Positions 29,547 through 38,075 are shown, counted from the first letter of the stretch. The stretch: 54,513 nucleotides of DNA from Pseudomonas fluorescens (GCF_000967965.1 NZ_LACC01000017.1:202794-257306), one strand, 5' to 3'. The notes: a model not told the origin generated them from the sequence alone. Made by a program: numbers and translations.

Positions 29547-30027
29547 TCAACTTCTCCTTATGCACAGAACCCTCGGCCCGACAACGTAAGTCGGTGCCAC
29601 GACACTTCATGTGTCGCTGTCTGCCCAGGCCCATGCCTGGGCGACCTACTTGACCCGAAAGGCATCGGATCATCCAAACAGGCTCTGTTTTCCCTTGGAT
29701 AAAAGAAACGTTCGCATAACACGACAAGCGACGGCCAGCCCCTTTCCAGCCTTGAAGAAGTATAGGTGGATACCCTGAAATCTAGACCTTCACAGTGATT
29801 TGCGTTGCCTTGATCATTGCGCCACAAAGTCTTTCCTGGCAACCGCTTATTGACGATTTGCAAGGTGCTTTCACCGCTCGTCTGAACGCACGTCGCATGT
29901 GCTGCACTCTGATTTACTAAGTTACAGGTGTCACACGACAACTTTGCGTCAACGGCAAGGCGCACGGTACAAGCGGTTCAAGGATTTATCACTCAAACAT
30001 GAGTGGAGTGCAGGGAGGCGGGAAACC
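29547..30027. other. 481-bp gene-free region with clustered perfect hairpins
   Basis: No convincing coding frame. Three perfect dyads lie close together: CGACAC-TTCAT-GTGTCG (29600-29616), GCCCAGGC-CCAT-GCCTGGGC (29623-29642) and AAACAG-GCT-CTGTTT (29676-29690). On the minus strand they would sit in the 5' leader of the LOG-family gene; on the plus strand the last is followed by a T/C run. The rest (29700-30027) shows only short dyads, such as CACTC-AAACAT-GAGTG near the small downstream gene. Confidence 0.55.
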
Positions 30028-30222
30028 ATGGCCAGAGTCGTTCTGGAGATCGATACGCAACTGTATCGATTGCTGAAGTCATCAGCCGAGACCCATCATT
30101 TGAGTCTCGAAGAGGAGTGCTGCCGGCGTTTGCGCGGTGGCGAACGCCGTTCACATTACTTGCAGGCGCTGCTGGCAGAACTGCGCGCCGAAGATGAACA
30201 ACGGCGCGCCAATACCAGGTGA
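30028..30222 (+). CDS. Small ribbon-helix-helix-like protein
   Basis: 64 aa from the ATG at 30028 (GGGAGGCGGGAAACC upstream). A short strand ARVVLEID is followed by two predicted helices (TQLYRLLKSSAETHH and SLEEECCRRLRGG), the outline of Arc/CopG-type DNA-binding proteins. The highly charged C-terminal helix is LAELRAEDEQRRANTR. No toxin partner is adjacent: the next gene is convergent, with its stop codon abutting this one. It may be an orphan regulator. Family assignment is tentative. Confidence 0.65.
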   Translation: MARVVLEIDTQLYRLLKSSAETHHLSLEEECCRRLRGGERRSHYLQALLAELRAEDEQRRANTR

Positions 30223-30645
30223 TTACTTTTTCTTCTTGGCCGGTTGCAGGCAATCCGATTCCTGGAAGCTTGCGGAGCCGACCGGGCGGTTGGTCTTCAC
30301 CTCGGTGAAGTCGTAACGCATGATCGCGCCCTTGGCCATCAGCTTGCGAAACCCTTCGTTTCGGCAGACAGAAGCTCCCAACTGGAAGTACACGGCTTTC
30401 GGGTCTGAACGCATCTTGTCGGCGTGGCTGCTCTGCACGCTCAGATGGTTGATCAGCTGTTTGCCTTCAACGGTGTAGCCTTGATCAAGGATGTCTTCGT
30501 TGATCGCTCGAGGAGTGCCGACGCTGCTCTGGGTGGCGACGTTTTGCAGCATTTTGTTCAGTTCCGTGTCTTTCAAGGACGCAGCCTGGGCGCTGAAGGA
30601 CGACGCCAGCAAAATGGCCGCGGTAGGAACGATAAGGCGCAGCAT
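30223..30645 (-). CDS. Secreted protein, quorum-sensing-regulated virulence factor family (PA3611-like)
   Basis: 140 aa with a Sec signal peptide (LIVPTAAILLASSFSAQAA, cleavage near residue 21). The mature part has two cysteines (SVCRNEGF and ESDCLQP) that can form a disulfide, and ends in PAKKKK. It resembles the P. aeruginosa PA3611 protein type (QSregVF), of known structure but unclear function; this match is from memory of the family. Its stop abuts the stop of the small RHH-like gene. Confidence 0.7.
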   Translation of the reverse strand: MLRLIVPTAAILLASSFSAQAASLKDTELNKMLQNVATQSSVGTPRAINEDILDQGYTVEGKQLINHLSVQSSHADKMRSDPKAVYFQLGASVCRNEGFRKLMAKGAIMRYDFTEVKTNRPVGSASFQESDCLQPAKKKK

Positions 30646-30833
30646 GAAACTCTCCTGGTTCAGTGATGGGGGTTGGACCCGTCACGTGGCTGTGCGTTCA
30701 GTGGCGGCGAATTATAGGGGAGGCGGGCTGGACGGTACAGGCTTGCGCCGGGCGGTCTGGTAAACTGCTGGCACTTTTTACCCTGTCGAGTGTTTTTCGT
30801 GTCGATTTCCCTTCTCTGTGGGCGTTGCCCGCT

Positions 30834-31592
30834 ATGAGTCATACCCCCGCGCGCTTTGCCTTGAATGCCGTAGCCCGCTTGCGCGATCAGCGTGAGGAGG
30901 AGGGCATCAAGCCGATTCAGGCCCGCGGCTGGCGCGCGACGCGCTGCCGTGACTGCCGGGTGATCGAGAGCCACTGCCTGTGCGCATGGCGCCCGCAGGT
31001 CGCTACCCGCTCCGGCGTGTGCCTGATCATGACCAATAAGGAAGTGTTCAAACCGAGCAACACCGGTTGGCTGATCGCCGACGTGGTACCTGACAACCAT
31101 GCCTTCATCTGGTCCCGCACCGAGACCGATCCGAAGTTGCTGGCGCTGTTGTCCGACCCGCAATGGCAGCCTTACCTGGTGTTTCCGGGTGAGTACGTCG
31201 AACCTGAGCGCGTGACAAACAGCGTTGACGTCGATGGCACGAAGCGCCCGCTGTTCATTCTGCTGGATGCGACCTGGACCGAAGCGCGAAAGATCTTTCG
31301 CAAGAGCCCCTATTTCGATCGATTGCCGATCCTCAGCCTGCTGCCGGAGAAGCTCTCCCGCTACCGGTTGCGCCGCTCGACCCGCAGCGAGCATCTGTGC
31401 ACCGCGGAAGTGGCGGCGCTGTGCCTCGACCTTGCAGGCGATGTCGCCGCCGCTTCGGCGCTGGACGCCTATTTCGATGTGTTCAGCCAGCATTACCTCG
31501 ACGCCAAACACCAGTTGGACATGAACGTTTCGACCCCGGCGCACGCCGAGTTGATGCCCTATGTCCGGTCGGTCTCCCCATTGATGGACTGA
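30834..31592 (+). CDS. tapT: tRNA-uridine aminocarboxypropyltransferase (DTW domain)
   Basis: 252 aa. The N-terminal zinc-binding cysteine cluster CRDCRVIESHCLC (about 39-51) and the DTW-family signature, here DATWTEARK (about 143-151), identify the TapT/YfiP family. These enzymes move the 3-amino-3-carboxypropyl group from S-adenosylmethionine to U47 of tRNAs. I placed the start at the ATG at 30834 (MSHTPARFALNAV); the upstream in-frame extension has no family resemblance. Confidence 0.88.
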   Translation: MSHTPARFALNAVARLRDQREEEGIKPIQARGWRATRCRDCRVIESHCLCAWRPQVATRSGVCLIMTNKEVFKPSNTGWLIADVVPDNHAFIWSRTETDPKLLALLSDPQWQPYLVFPGEYVEPERVTNSVDVDGTKRPLFILLDATWTEARKIFRKSPYFDRLPILSLLPEKLSRYRLRRSTRSEHLCTAEVAALCLDLAGDVAAASALDAYFDVFSQHYLDAKHQLDMNVSTPAHAELMPYVRSVSPLMD

Positions 31593-31810
31593 TTGTCGCG
31601 AATACTGCAATAAAGTGTACCGGCCATGCTGCTTGACCACCCCGGCTTCGCTGGGCATGCTTGGCGCCGATTAGGGTGCGGTCGGAATTTTCGACGCCGT
31701 TTTTTGCGTTGAGCGTGCCTTGTCAGTGCAGCTCCGTGGCTGTGTCTTGACTTGCTTTGGCGAGGTCCGAATTCATCGGGCGTCCCATGAAAAACAGGAT
31801 CATTTGAAAA

Positions 31811-32461
31811 ATGGCCACATACGAAATCCTGATTGCCGATGACCACCCACTTTTTCGTAGTGCCTTGCATCAAGCGCTGACCCTGGGCCTTGGCCCGGAC
31901 GTCCGTCTGGTGGAAGTGGCGAGCATCGCCGAACTGGAAGTCCGCCTGACGGAAAAGTCCGACTGGGATCTGGTGCTGCTGGACCTGAACATGCCAGGGG
32001 CCTACGGTTTTTCCGGGCTGGTCCTGCTGCGCGGCCAGTACCCGCAGATTCCGGTGGTCATGGTCTCGGCCCAGGAAGAGGCGACCATCATGGTCAAATC
32101 TCGTGAATTCGGCGCCAGTGGCTTCATTCCCAAATCCAGCGACTTGAGTGTGATCCAGAAGGCCGTGCGTGCAGTCCTTGACGGCGATGTGTTCTGGCCG
32201 CCGCAGGCGTTCGAAGCGGTCAGCGTCTCGGATGAGGCCAAGGCGGCCAGCGAAGGTCTTGCCAGCCTCACCCCGCAACAGTTCCGCGTGCTGACCATGG
32301 TCTGCGAAGGCTTGCTGAACAAGCAGATCGCCTACGAGCTGAGCGTTTCCGAGGCCACTATCAAGGCGCACGTGACCGCGATTTTCCGTAAACTGAATGT
32401 GCGGACCCGGACTCAGGCCGCGCTGCTCTTGCAACAACTTGAGTCAATTTCCAGCCATTAA
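31811..32461 (+). CDS. erdR: Response regulator, NarL/LuxR family (ErdR)
   Basis: 216 aa. The receiver domain has acidic pocket Asp10-Asp11 and phosphorylation site Asp58 (LVLLDLNMPG). The C-terminal LuxR HTH is LTPQQFRVLTMVCEGLLNKQIAYELSVSEATIKAHVTAIFRKL (about 150-195). The gene next to dgkA matches the locus of ErdR, a regulator of acetate and ethanol oxidation genes in Pseudomonas. No sensor kinase is adjacent, as expected for an orphan regulator. The 218-bp region upstream shows no other gene. Confidence 0.85.
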   Translation: MATYEILIADDHPLFRSALHQALTLGLGPDVRLVEVASIAELEVRLTEKSDWDLVLLDLNMPGAYGFSGLVLLRGQYPQIPVVMVSAQEEATIMVKSREFGASGFIPKSSDLSVIQKAVRAVLDGDVFWPPQAFEAVSVSDEAKAASEGLASLTPQQFRVLTMVCEGLLNKQIAYELSVSEATIKAHVTAIFRKLNVRTRTQAALLLQQLESISSH

Positions 32462-32536
32462 AGGCTGGCAAATTCACGCTTTTTTGACTTTGGTTGAACT
32501 AGCTTTCCCACTTCTTTTTTGCCAGTTGCCCACTCT

Positions 32537-32899
32537 ATGTCACCTTTCAAAGGCCAGACCGGCCTGAAACGTATTCTCAATGCTTCCGGTTATTCGCTGG
32601 ACGGCCTGCGCGCAGCCTTCACCGGTGAAGCCGCCTTTCGGCAATTGGTGTTGCTCAACGTCATCCTGATTCCTTTGTCGTTCTTCCTGAATGTCAGCCG
32701 GGTCGAACGGGCGTTGTTGATCGCTGTATGCCTGTTGGCGTTGATCGTCGAGTTGCTCAACTCGGCGGTGGAAGCGGCCATCGATCGAATTTCCCTTGAG
32801 CGGCACCCGCTGTCCAAGAATGCCAAGGACATGGGCAGTGCCGCCCAGTTCGTGGCATTGAGCATGATTGCCCTGGTGTGGGCGGTGATTCTGCTCTAA
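32537..32899 (+). CDS. dgkA: Diacylglycerol kinase
   Basis: Small integral membrane kinase that recycles diacylglycerol to phosphatidic acid. It is 120 aa. An N-terminal amphipathic helix (GLKRILNASGYSLDGLRAAF) is followed by three membrane helices. The conserved catalytic segment is ELLNSAVEAAIDRIS, followed by NAKDMGSAAQFVAL. The ATG at 32537 is preferred over an in-frame ATG-proximal start at 32519. The stop overlaps the end of convergent finR by 4 bp. Confidence 0.95.
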   Translation: MSPFKGQTGLKRILNASGYSLDGLRAAFTGEAAFRQLVLLNVILIPLSFFLNVSRVERALLIAVCLLALIVELLNSAVEAAIDRISLERHPLSKNAKDMGSAAQFVALSMIALVWAVILL

Positions 32900-33822
32900 G
32901 CGATTGTCGGCAGCACGATCTCGTCGCTGCGCTGGACCCCGGCGGTGAAGGCGCGGCACAGATCGAGAAACTCGCGCATCGCCGAGGTCTGATATTTCTG
33001 TTTATGCCAGATGAAATAAAACTGTCGCGCCAGATCCAGATCCGGCGTCTCGACAGGCACCAGGCTGCCACGGCGGAATGCGTCGCGCAAAGCCAGCCTG
33101 GAAATACAGCCAATCCCCAAACCTGATTCCACCGCGCGTTTGATCGCTTCGGTGTGCTCAAGCTCGAGGCGGATGTTTAACGAAGTGCGGTGATGGCGCA
33201 TGGCTTGATCGAAGGTCAACCGCGTGCCTGAGCCCTGCTCGCGCAAGATCCAGGCTTCGTGGCTCAATTCGTCCATGGTGGCCGTGCCACGCTTGGCCAA
33301 CGGATGCTGAGGGGCGCAAAACACCACCAGTTCGTCCTCGACCCAGCTTTGCACTTCGATGTCCGGGTGGCTGCAGTCGCCTTCGATTAGACCCAGATCA
33401 ATTTCATAGTGGGCCACTTGCTGCACGATATTGGCAGTATTCTGCACGTGCAGCTTCACTTGGCTTTCCGGGTGGCGCTGCATGAAACTGCCGATCAGCA
33501 AGGTGGCCAGGTAATTGCCGATGGTCAGGGTCGCGCCCACGGCCAGCGAGCCGAAACCGGACTTGCCGTTGAGCAGGTCTTCGATTTCCTTGGCCTGGTC
33601 CAGCAGCGCCACCGCTTGCGGCAACAGCTGTTTACCGAGGGCGTTCAGGCTCAACCGTTTGCCGGCACGGTCGAACAACTGGCAGCTACACTGGCGCTCC
33701 AGTTCGGTGATCGAGGTGCTCGCCGCCGATTGCGAGAGGTTGAGCAGGCCCGCGGCACGGGACACGCTTTCCTGCTGGGCGACGGCGACGAATACTTGAA
33801 GTTGACGGAGAGTAAATCGCAT
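32896..33822 (-). CDS. finR: LysR-type regulator FinR
   Basis: 308 aa. The N-terminal HTH is RQLQVFVAVAQQESVSRAAGLLNLSQSAASTSITELE split over residues 6-42; the C-terminal effector domain follows. It is divergent from fpr with a 147-bp shared gap, the arrangement in P. putida where FinR activates fpr under superoxide or sulfur stress. An open frame continues far upstream antisense to fpr, but the family start is the ATG at 33822 (MRFTLRQL). Its 3' end overlaps dgkA by 4 bp. Confidence 0.9.
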   Translation of the reverse strand: MRFTLRQLQVFVAVAQQESVSRAAGLLNLSQSAASTSITELERQCSCQLFDRAGKRLSLNALGKQLLPQAVALLDQAKEIEDLLNGKSGFGSLAVGATLTIGNYLATLLIGSFMQRHPESQVKLHVQNTANIVQQVAHYEIDLGLIEGDCSHPDIEVQSWVEDELVVFCAPQHPLAKRGTATMDELSHEAWILREQGSGTRLTFDQAMRHHRTSLNIRLELEHTEAIKRAVESGLGIGCISRLALRDAFRRGSLVPVETPDLDLARQFYFIWHKQKYQTSAMREFLDLCRAFTAGVQRSDEIVLPTIA

Positions 33823-33834
33823 ATCGATATAACC

Positions 33835-33847
33835 GATAACCCTTATC
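33835..33847. promoter_or_regulatory. Palindrome in the finR/fpr gap
   Basis: GATAA-CCC-TTATC is a perfect dyad 13 bp upstream of the finR start, inside an AT-rich stretch. Position and symmetry fit a FinR operator serving autoregulation and fpr activation. No binding data. Confidence 0.45.
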
Positions 33848-33969
33848 TTAATAATCCATTTAACAGATATTGTCTCTGCCTTTAGAATGCGATGCAATTG
33901 CGCAGAGCTGGCTTTTTTGCAGAGCAGGCGCCGAACACGCGCAGACAAATCTCCAGGAGTCCCACGTAC

Positions 33970-34749
33970 ATGAGCAACATGAACCACGAGCGTGTCCTCA
34001 GTGTTCATCACTGGAACGACACTCTGTTCAGCTTCAAGTGCACCCGTGATCCGGGCCTGCGCTTCGAGAACGGTCAGTTCGTGATGATCGGCCTGCAACA
34101 GCCCAACGGCCGCCCGCTTATGCGCGCTTACTCGATTGCCAGCCCGAACTGGGAAGAGCATCTCGAGTTCTTCAGCATCAAGGTGCCTGATGGTCCGCTG
34201 ACTTCGCAGTTGCAGCATCTGAAGGAAGGCGACGAGATCATCATCAGCAAGAAGCCTACCGGCACGCTGGTACTGGATGACTTGAAGCCTGGCAAACATT
34301 TGTACCTGCTCAGCACCGGTACCGGCCTGGCGCCGTTCATGAGCGTCATCCAGGACCCGGAAACCTACGAGCGTTTCGAAAAAGTGATCCTGTGCCACGG
34401 CGTGCGTTACGTCAACGAAGTCGCTTACCGCGAGTTCATCACCGAGCACCTGCCGCAGAACGAGTTCTTCGGCGACGCGCTGCGTGACAAGTTGATCTAC
34501 TACCCGACCGTGACCCGTGAGCCGTTCGAGAACGAAGGTCGCCTGACCGACCTGATGCGCAGCGGCAAGCTGTTCAGCGACATCGGTCTGCCACCGATCA
34601 ACCCGCAGGACGACCGCGCCATGCTGTGCGGCAGCCCGAGCATGCTCGACGAGACCAGCGAAGTGCTGAACAGCTTCGGCCTGAAGGTTTCGCCGCGGAT
34701 GCGCGAGCCGGGTGATTACCTGATCGAGCGTGCGTTCGTCGAAAAGTGA
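33970..34749 (+). CDS. fpr: Ferredoxin-NADP(+) reductase
   Basis: 259 aa FAD enzyme that passes electrons from NADPH to ferredoxin or flavodoxin, important in oxidative stress. The FAD-binding RAYSIASP motif is near 56, and the NADP-binding LLSTGTGLAPFMSVI near 115. The C terminus is VEK. The start is the ATG at 33970 (MSNMNHERVLSVHHW), matching P. aeruginosa Fpr. It is controlled with divergent finR; fdxA in this window is one possible partner (inference). Confidence 0.95.
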   Translation: MSNMNHERVLSVHHWNDTLFSFKCTRDPGLRFENGQFVMIGLQQPNGRPLMRAYSIASPNWEEHLEFFSIKVPDGPLTSQLQHLKEGDEIIISKKPTGTLVLDDLKPGKHLYLLSTGTGLAPFMSVIQDPETYERFEKVILCHGVRYVNEVAYREFITEHLPQNEFFGDALRDKLIYYPTVTREPFENEGRLTDLMRSGKLFSDIGLPPINPQDDRAMLCGSPSMLDETSEVLNSFGLKVSPRMREPGDYLIERAFVEK

Positions 34750-34761
34750 CCGCAGGTCACG

Positions 34762-34861
34762 TGTAGGAACGAGCTTGCTCGCGATGGTCGTCGACGATAA
34801 CGCGTGTTTACCGGTTAAACGCGGTGTATTCGAGTTCATCGCTGGCAAGCCAGCTCCTACA
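34762..34861. repeat. Second-type REP pair after fpr
   Basis: GTAGGAACGAGCTTGCTCGC (34763-34782) faces GCTGGCAAGCCAGCTCCTAC (34841-34860). The ends pair (GTAGGA with TCCTAC), but the core differs from the GTGGGAGCG consensus seen elsewhere. Intergenic REP family member. Confidence 0.75.
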
Positions 34862-34879
34862 GTTGCTGCGTAGCACAAA

Positions 34880-34918
34880 GAAAGCCCGCGTGACCTGAGA
34901 AGGTGACGCGGGCTTTCT
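34880..34918. terminator. Bidirectional terminator between fpr and trmO
   Basis: AAGCCCGCGTGACCT and AGGTGACGCGGGCTT flank a GAGA loop; A and T runs border both sides. It lies between convergent genes and can end both. Confidence 0.9.
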
Positions 34919-34930
34919 TGTTTCCGGGGT

Positions 34931-35629
34931 TCAGGTTTTCGCGGGAATGACTTCCAGCACGCGGATCAGCTCCGGTGTCGGATAGTGCCAACGCACATCG
35001 ACATCCCAGAACTGCGCGCCGTACTCCCGCTCCGGTGCAGGCGTTTGATAGGCCGGGCGTGGATCTTGCGCCAGGCATTGCTCGATCAACTCGACCAAGG
35101 GCTCTGCAAGGCGCTGGGCATGCTCGTGAGCCTGTTGCAGTGCTGTGTCCATCCACTGCACGGGAATCAGCTGTGGCGCAGCGCTGGCGATGCTGTTGGT
35201 GGCTGTATCGATGATGTCGGCGTAGGGCACGTAGGGTTTGATATCGAGAATCGGCGTGCCATCCAACAGATCGATGCCCGAGATCCACAACCGGCCGGCT
35301 TCGACCTTGTCCAGTTTCACCACCGACTGCCCGATGCCATTGGGGCGGTGGGTGGCGCGGGTGGCGAACACGCCCATGGATTTATTCCCGCCGAGGCGAG
35401 GAGGGCGAACCTTCAAGCGAGGTTTTTCCTCCAGGGCCTGGTGGAACAGGAATAGCAGCCACACGTGACTGACCTGCTCCAGGCCTTGCACCGCGTCCCC
35501 TTGATCGAATGGCGCCACCAGTTCCAGCACGCCACGGGCAGCCGGGGCCAGTTGGGGTTGGCGCGGAATGGCGAACTTCTCCTTGAAGCAGGAGCGCACG
35601 AAGCCGATGGGGGAAACGCTGTAGGTCAT
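34931..35629 (-). CDS. trmO: tRNA (N6-threonylcarbamoyladenosine(37)-N6)-methyltransferase TrmO
   Basis: 232 aa. The TrmO/TsaA beta-barrel domain is at about 1-140, with the conserved FATRATHRPNGIGQSVV (about 87-103) and IDLLDGTPILDIKPYVPY. It methylates t6A37 in threonine tRNAs using S-adenosylmethionine. I chose the ATG at 35629 (MTYSVSPIGFV); the frame upstream runs into REP-like DNA. The C-terminal region ends RVLEVIPAKT. Formerly yaeB. Confidence 0.9.
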   Translation of the reverse strand: MTYSVSPIGFVRSCFKEKFAIPRQPQLAPAARGVLELVAPFDQGDAVQGLEQVSHVWLLFLFHQALEEKPRLKVRPPRLGGNKSMGVFATRATHRPNGIGQSVVKLDKVEAGRLWISGIDLLDGTPILDIKPYVPYADIIDTATNSIASAAPQLIPVQWMDTALQQAHEHAQRLAEPLVELIEQCLAQDPRPAYQTPAPEREYGAQFWDVDVRWHYPTPELIRVLEVIPAKT

Positions 35630-35704
35630 GGTTTGGGGTCGAGGCGGAATTAAGGCCGGCATGATAACCCACACGGCCTTTGGCTCGGTGGCGCCTGTCA
35701 GTCC

Positions 35705-35818
35705 GTCATCGCGGGCAAGCCACGCTCCCACAGGTTTTGTGATGGACACAAATTTTGTGTGCGCTCGAGAGCCCTTTGGGAGCGGCGGTGCGGCGATCCG
35801 ACTTGCTCGCGAAGGCCG
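35705..35818. repeat. Degenerate REP copies between rhlG and trmO
   Basis: A half-REP GCGGGCAAGCCACGCTCCCA (35711-35730) and, after about 35 bp, TTTGGGAGCGGCGG with TTGCTCGCGAAGGC (35774-35818). Decayed members of the window's main REP family. The gap holds nothing else recognisable. Confidence 0.6.
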
Positions 35819-35829
35819 CACCGCCGATT

Positions 35830-36600
35830 TCAGAGACTGAACCCGCCATCCAGCGGAATGATGTTCCCGGTCATATAGGCTCCAGCGGTACTTGCCAGGC
35901 TGATCGCCAGCGCCGCCATCTCCTCCTCGCGACCCCAACGCTTCATCGGGATCAGCGCCGTGTCCTGCGCCAGCGCCTGTTCATCGTTGCCGATGTGCTG
36001 GGTCATCTTGCTCGGAAACCGTCCCGGAGCGATCACGTTGACGTTGATGTGCTGGCTGACCAGTTCGCGCGCCAGAATCCTCGACAGTTGGTGCAACGCA
36101 GCCTTGCTCGGCCCGTAGGCATACGCCTGCTCGCCGAAGGAGGAAATCCCGGCCACCGATCCGATGTTGATGATCCGCGCCGGATTCGCTTCGGAGCCGG
36201 CCTTGCGCAGCAGGGGCAGGAACTGCTGGATGCAGTTGAACACCGAGGTCACGTTGAGCTGCATGACCTTCTCCCAGCCCTTGATCGGGTAGCTCTCCAG
36301 CGGTGCGCCCCAGGTGGTGCCGGCATTGTTTACCAGAATGTCCAGATGAGTGATCTGCTCGCCCAGGCGGGTGGCCAGTTGCAGGACGCCTTCTTCGGTG
36401 GCGAGGTTGGCCGCGATGGCGCGGCAGCGGCCAAGTGCACCGAGTTCGTCAGCGGTTTGCAGGCAGGCTTCGACGTCGCGGGCGCAGACGTACACGGTGG
36501 CACCCGCCTCGACATAGGCCTGGGCGATCATCTTGCCGATACCACGGGTGCCGCCGGTCACCAGGGCGGTGCGGCCTTGCAGGGAGAAGTAGGGATGCAT
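35830..36600 (-). CDS. rhlG: Short-chain dehydrogenase/reductase, RhlG-type
   Basis: 256 aa NADPH-dependent reductase of the classical SDR family. The cofactor motif TGGTRGIG is at about 15-22, NNAG near 92, catalytic YAYGPSK near 163-169, and the C terminus is DGGFSL. It closely resembles P. aeruginosa RhlG (starts MHPYFSL, with the ESYPIKGWEKVMQLNVTSV stretch), a beta-ketoacyl reductase originally linked to rhamnolipid/PHA precursors. No rhlA or rhlB is nearby, so rhamnolipid function is not implied. Confidence 0.88.
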   Translation of the reverse strand: MHPYFSLQGRTALVTGGTRGIGKMIAQAYVEAGATVYVCARDVEACLQTADELGALGRCRAIAANLATEEGVLQLATRLGEQITHLDILVNNAGTTWGAPLESYPIKGWEKVMQLNVTSVFNCIQQFLPLLRKAGSEANPARIINIGSVAGISSFGEQAYAYGPSKAALHQLSRILARELVSQHINVNVIAPGRFPSKMTQHIGNDEQALAQDTALIPMKRWGREEEMAALAISLASTAGAYMTGNIIPLDGGFSL

Positions 36601-36735
36601 GGCGAATCCTGAGAACTGAGGTCTTTACACCCTAGTCGTCAGCTGCCAGAAGTGGAGCCACTATTTTTGCGCGGAATGAGGGGACATATGGCCCGACCTT
36701 GAGCTGCATGCATGCAGCTCAAGGCCAGCGGGCGT

Positions 36736-37206
36736 TTACTGCGGGCGAACGCGCAGGGTCAGGCCCTTGAGGAAATTGCGCAGCAGCTGGTCGCCGCACG
36801 GGCGATAGTTGGTGTGGCCGAACTTGCGGAACAGTGCGCTCAGCTCAGGCTTGGACACCGGGAACTCGGCGGCCTTGAGGATCGCGTGCATGTCGTCTTC
36901 TTTCAGCTCGAACGCTACCCGCAGCTTTTTCAGGATGATGTTGTTGGTCACTGGCACTTCGATCGGCTGCGGCGGACGGCTTTCGTCCTTGCCGCGCTTG
37001 AAGATCACCAGGCCGTCGAGGAAATGCGCCATGACTTCGTCCGGGCAACGTACGAAGCCTTCCTCGTCTTCCTCTTTTTTGTCGAGGTAGGTCAGCAGGT
37101 CCGGCAGGGTCACGTCCAGGCCGCCGAGCTTGATGATCTCGATGACTTTCTTGTCGCTGATGTCGAGCATGTAGCGCACGCTGCGCAGTACGTCGTTATG
37201 AATCAT
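36736..37206 (-). CDS. DUF1456 family protein (YehS-like)
   Basis: 156 aa with two tandem copies of an about 65-residue helical repeat: the first near NDVLRSVRYMLDISDKKVIEIIKLGG (3-28), the second near NNIILKKLRVAFELKEDDMHAILKAAE (88-114), each followed by a conserved F/L-rich helix ending in a basic tail (VIFKRGKDESRP, TLRVRPQ). This is the DUF1456/YehS pattern. Function unknown. The 75-bp gap to the downstream gene shows no terminator, so they may be co-transcribed. Confidence 0.85.
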   Translation of the reverse strand: MIHNDVLRSVRYMLDISDKKVIEIIKLGGLDVTLPDLLTYLDKKEEDEEGFVRCPDEVMAHFLDGLVIFKRGKDESRPPQPIEVPVTNNIILKKLRVAFELKEDDMHAILKAAEFPVSKPELSALFRKFGHTNYRPCGDQLLRNFLKGLTLRVRPQ

Positions 37207-37281
37207 GTGGGCAGTCCTGATATTCAGCTGTGGGCGTCGCGGCCAGGCGCGGCGCCGAAATGTGTGGCGGCGAGAAAAGCC

Positions 37282-37992
37282 TTAGAACTTCTCTTTGCCG
37301 GACAGGTAGCGCCATTGCCCCACCGGCACTTTGCCGATGGACACGCCGCCGATGCGGATGCGACGGATGGCGATGACCTTGAGGCCGACCGCCTGGCAAA
37401 GCAGGGCGATGATGCCCGGCTGCGGGTTCTTCATGGCAAAGCGCAGGCGGTTCTCGTTCTGCCAGCTGGCCTTGACCGCCGGCAACTCTTTGCCCTTGTA
37501 GGTCAGGCCGTGGTTCAAGCGGTTCAGGCCGTGGGCCACCATCTCGCCTTCAACCTCGACCACATACTCTTGCTCGATCTTGCTGGAGTCGGCGGTGAGT
37601 TTGCGCAGGATTTTCCAGTCCTGGGTGAACACCAGCAGCCCGCTGGCGTTGGCCTGCAGGTCGGTGCTGGCGGTCAGGCGCAGGAAGTGTCCGCGCAACG
37701 GGCGCTTGCCGTAACGGTGCTCTTCGCTCAGCGTCTCGGCGCCGAGGGTGGCCATGGCGGTGTCTGCGTCCATGCCGGCGGGCACGTTGAGCAGCAGGGT
37801 CACAGGTTCCGGCGCGGTGGCCTTGGCTTCGGGATCAAGCTCGACTTTCTGGGTGTCGACCTTGAATTGCGGCTCGTCGATGACCACACCGTCGACGGTG
37901 ACCCAGCCGCCCTCGATGAACAGCTCAGCCTCCCGACGGGAACAGCCGACGAGTTCGATGAGGCGTTTGGAGAGACGAATCGGGTCAGTCAT
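37282..37992 (-). CDS. S4-domain pseudouridine-synthase-like protein lacking the RLD motif
   Basis: 236 aa from the ATG at 37992. An N-terminal S4 RNA-binding domain (IRLSKRLIELVGCSRREAELFI, about 5-26) is followed by an RsuA/RluF-type pseudouridine synthase fold; the C terminus keeps QPGIIALLCQAVGLKVIAIRRIRIGG. The catalytic motif RLDxxxxGL is replaced: the aligned stretch reads Asp111-Leu-Gln113-Ala-Asn-Ala-Ser-Gly118-Leu, so Gln occupies the catalytic Asp position unless there is a two-residue insertion. It may be an RNA-binding protein without synthase activity. Usually annotated rRNA pseudouridine synthase. Confidence 0.85.
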   Translation of the reverse strand: MTDPIRLSKRLIELVGCSRREAELFIEGGWVTVDGVVIDEPQFKVDTQKVELDPEAKATAPEPVTLLLNVPAGMDADTAMATLGAETLSEEHRYGKRPLRGHFLRLTASTDLQANASGLLVFTQDWKILRKLTADSSKIEQEYVVEVEGEMVAHGLNRLNHGLTYKGKELPAVKASWQNENRLRFAMKNPQPGIIALLCQAVGLKVIAIRRIRIGGVSIGKVPVGQWRYLSGKEKF

Positions 37993-38075
37993 GTCAGGGC
38001 CGTAACAAAAAGGGGGTGGGCATTGTACCTGCCTGGCGCCGGTTAATCCCGGTTCCATTTACGCTGTTTGGCTTT

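Noticed and set aside
33823..34878. Upstream extension of the finR frame across the fpr gene
   Set aside because: It is antisense to fpr and lacks family similarity; FinR starts at 33822.
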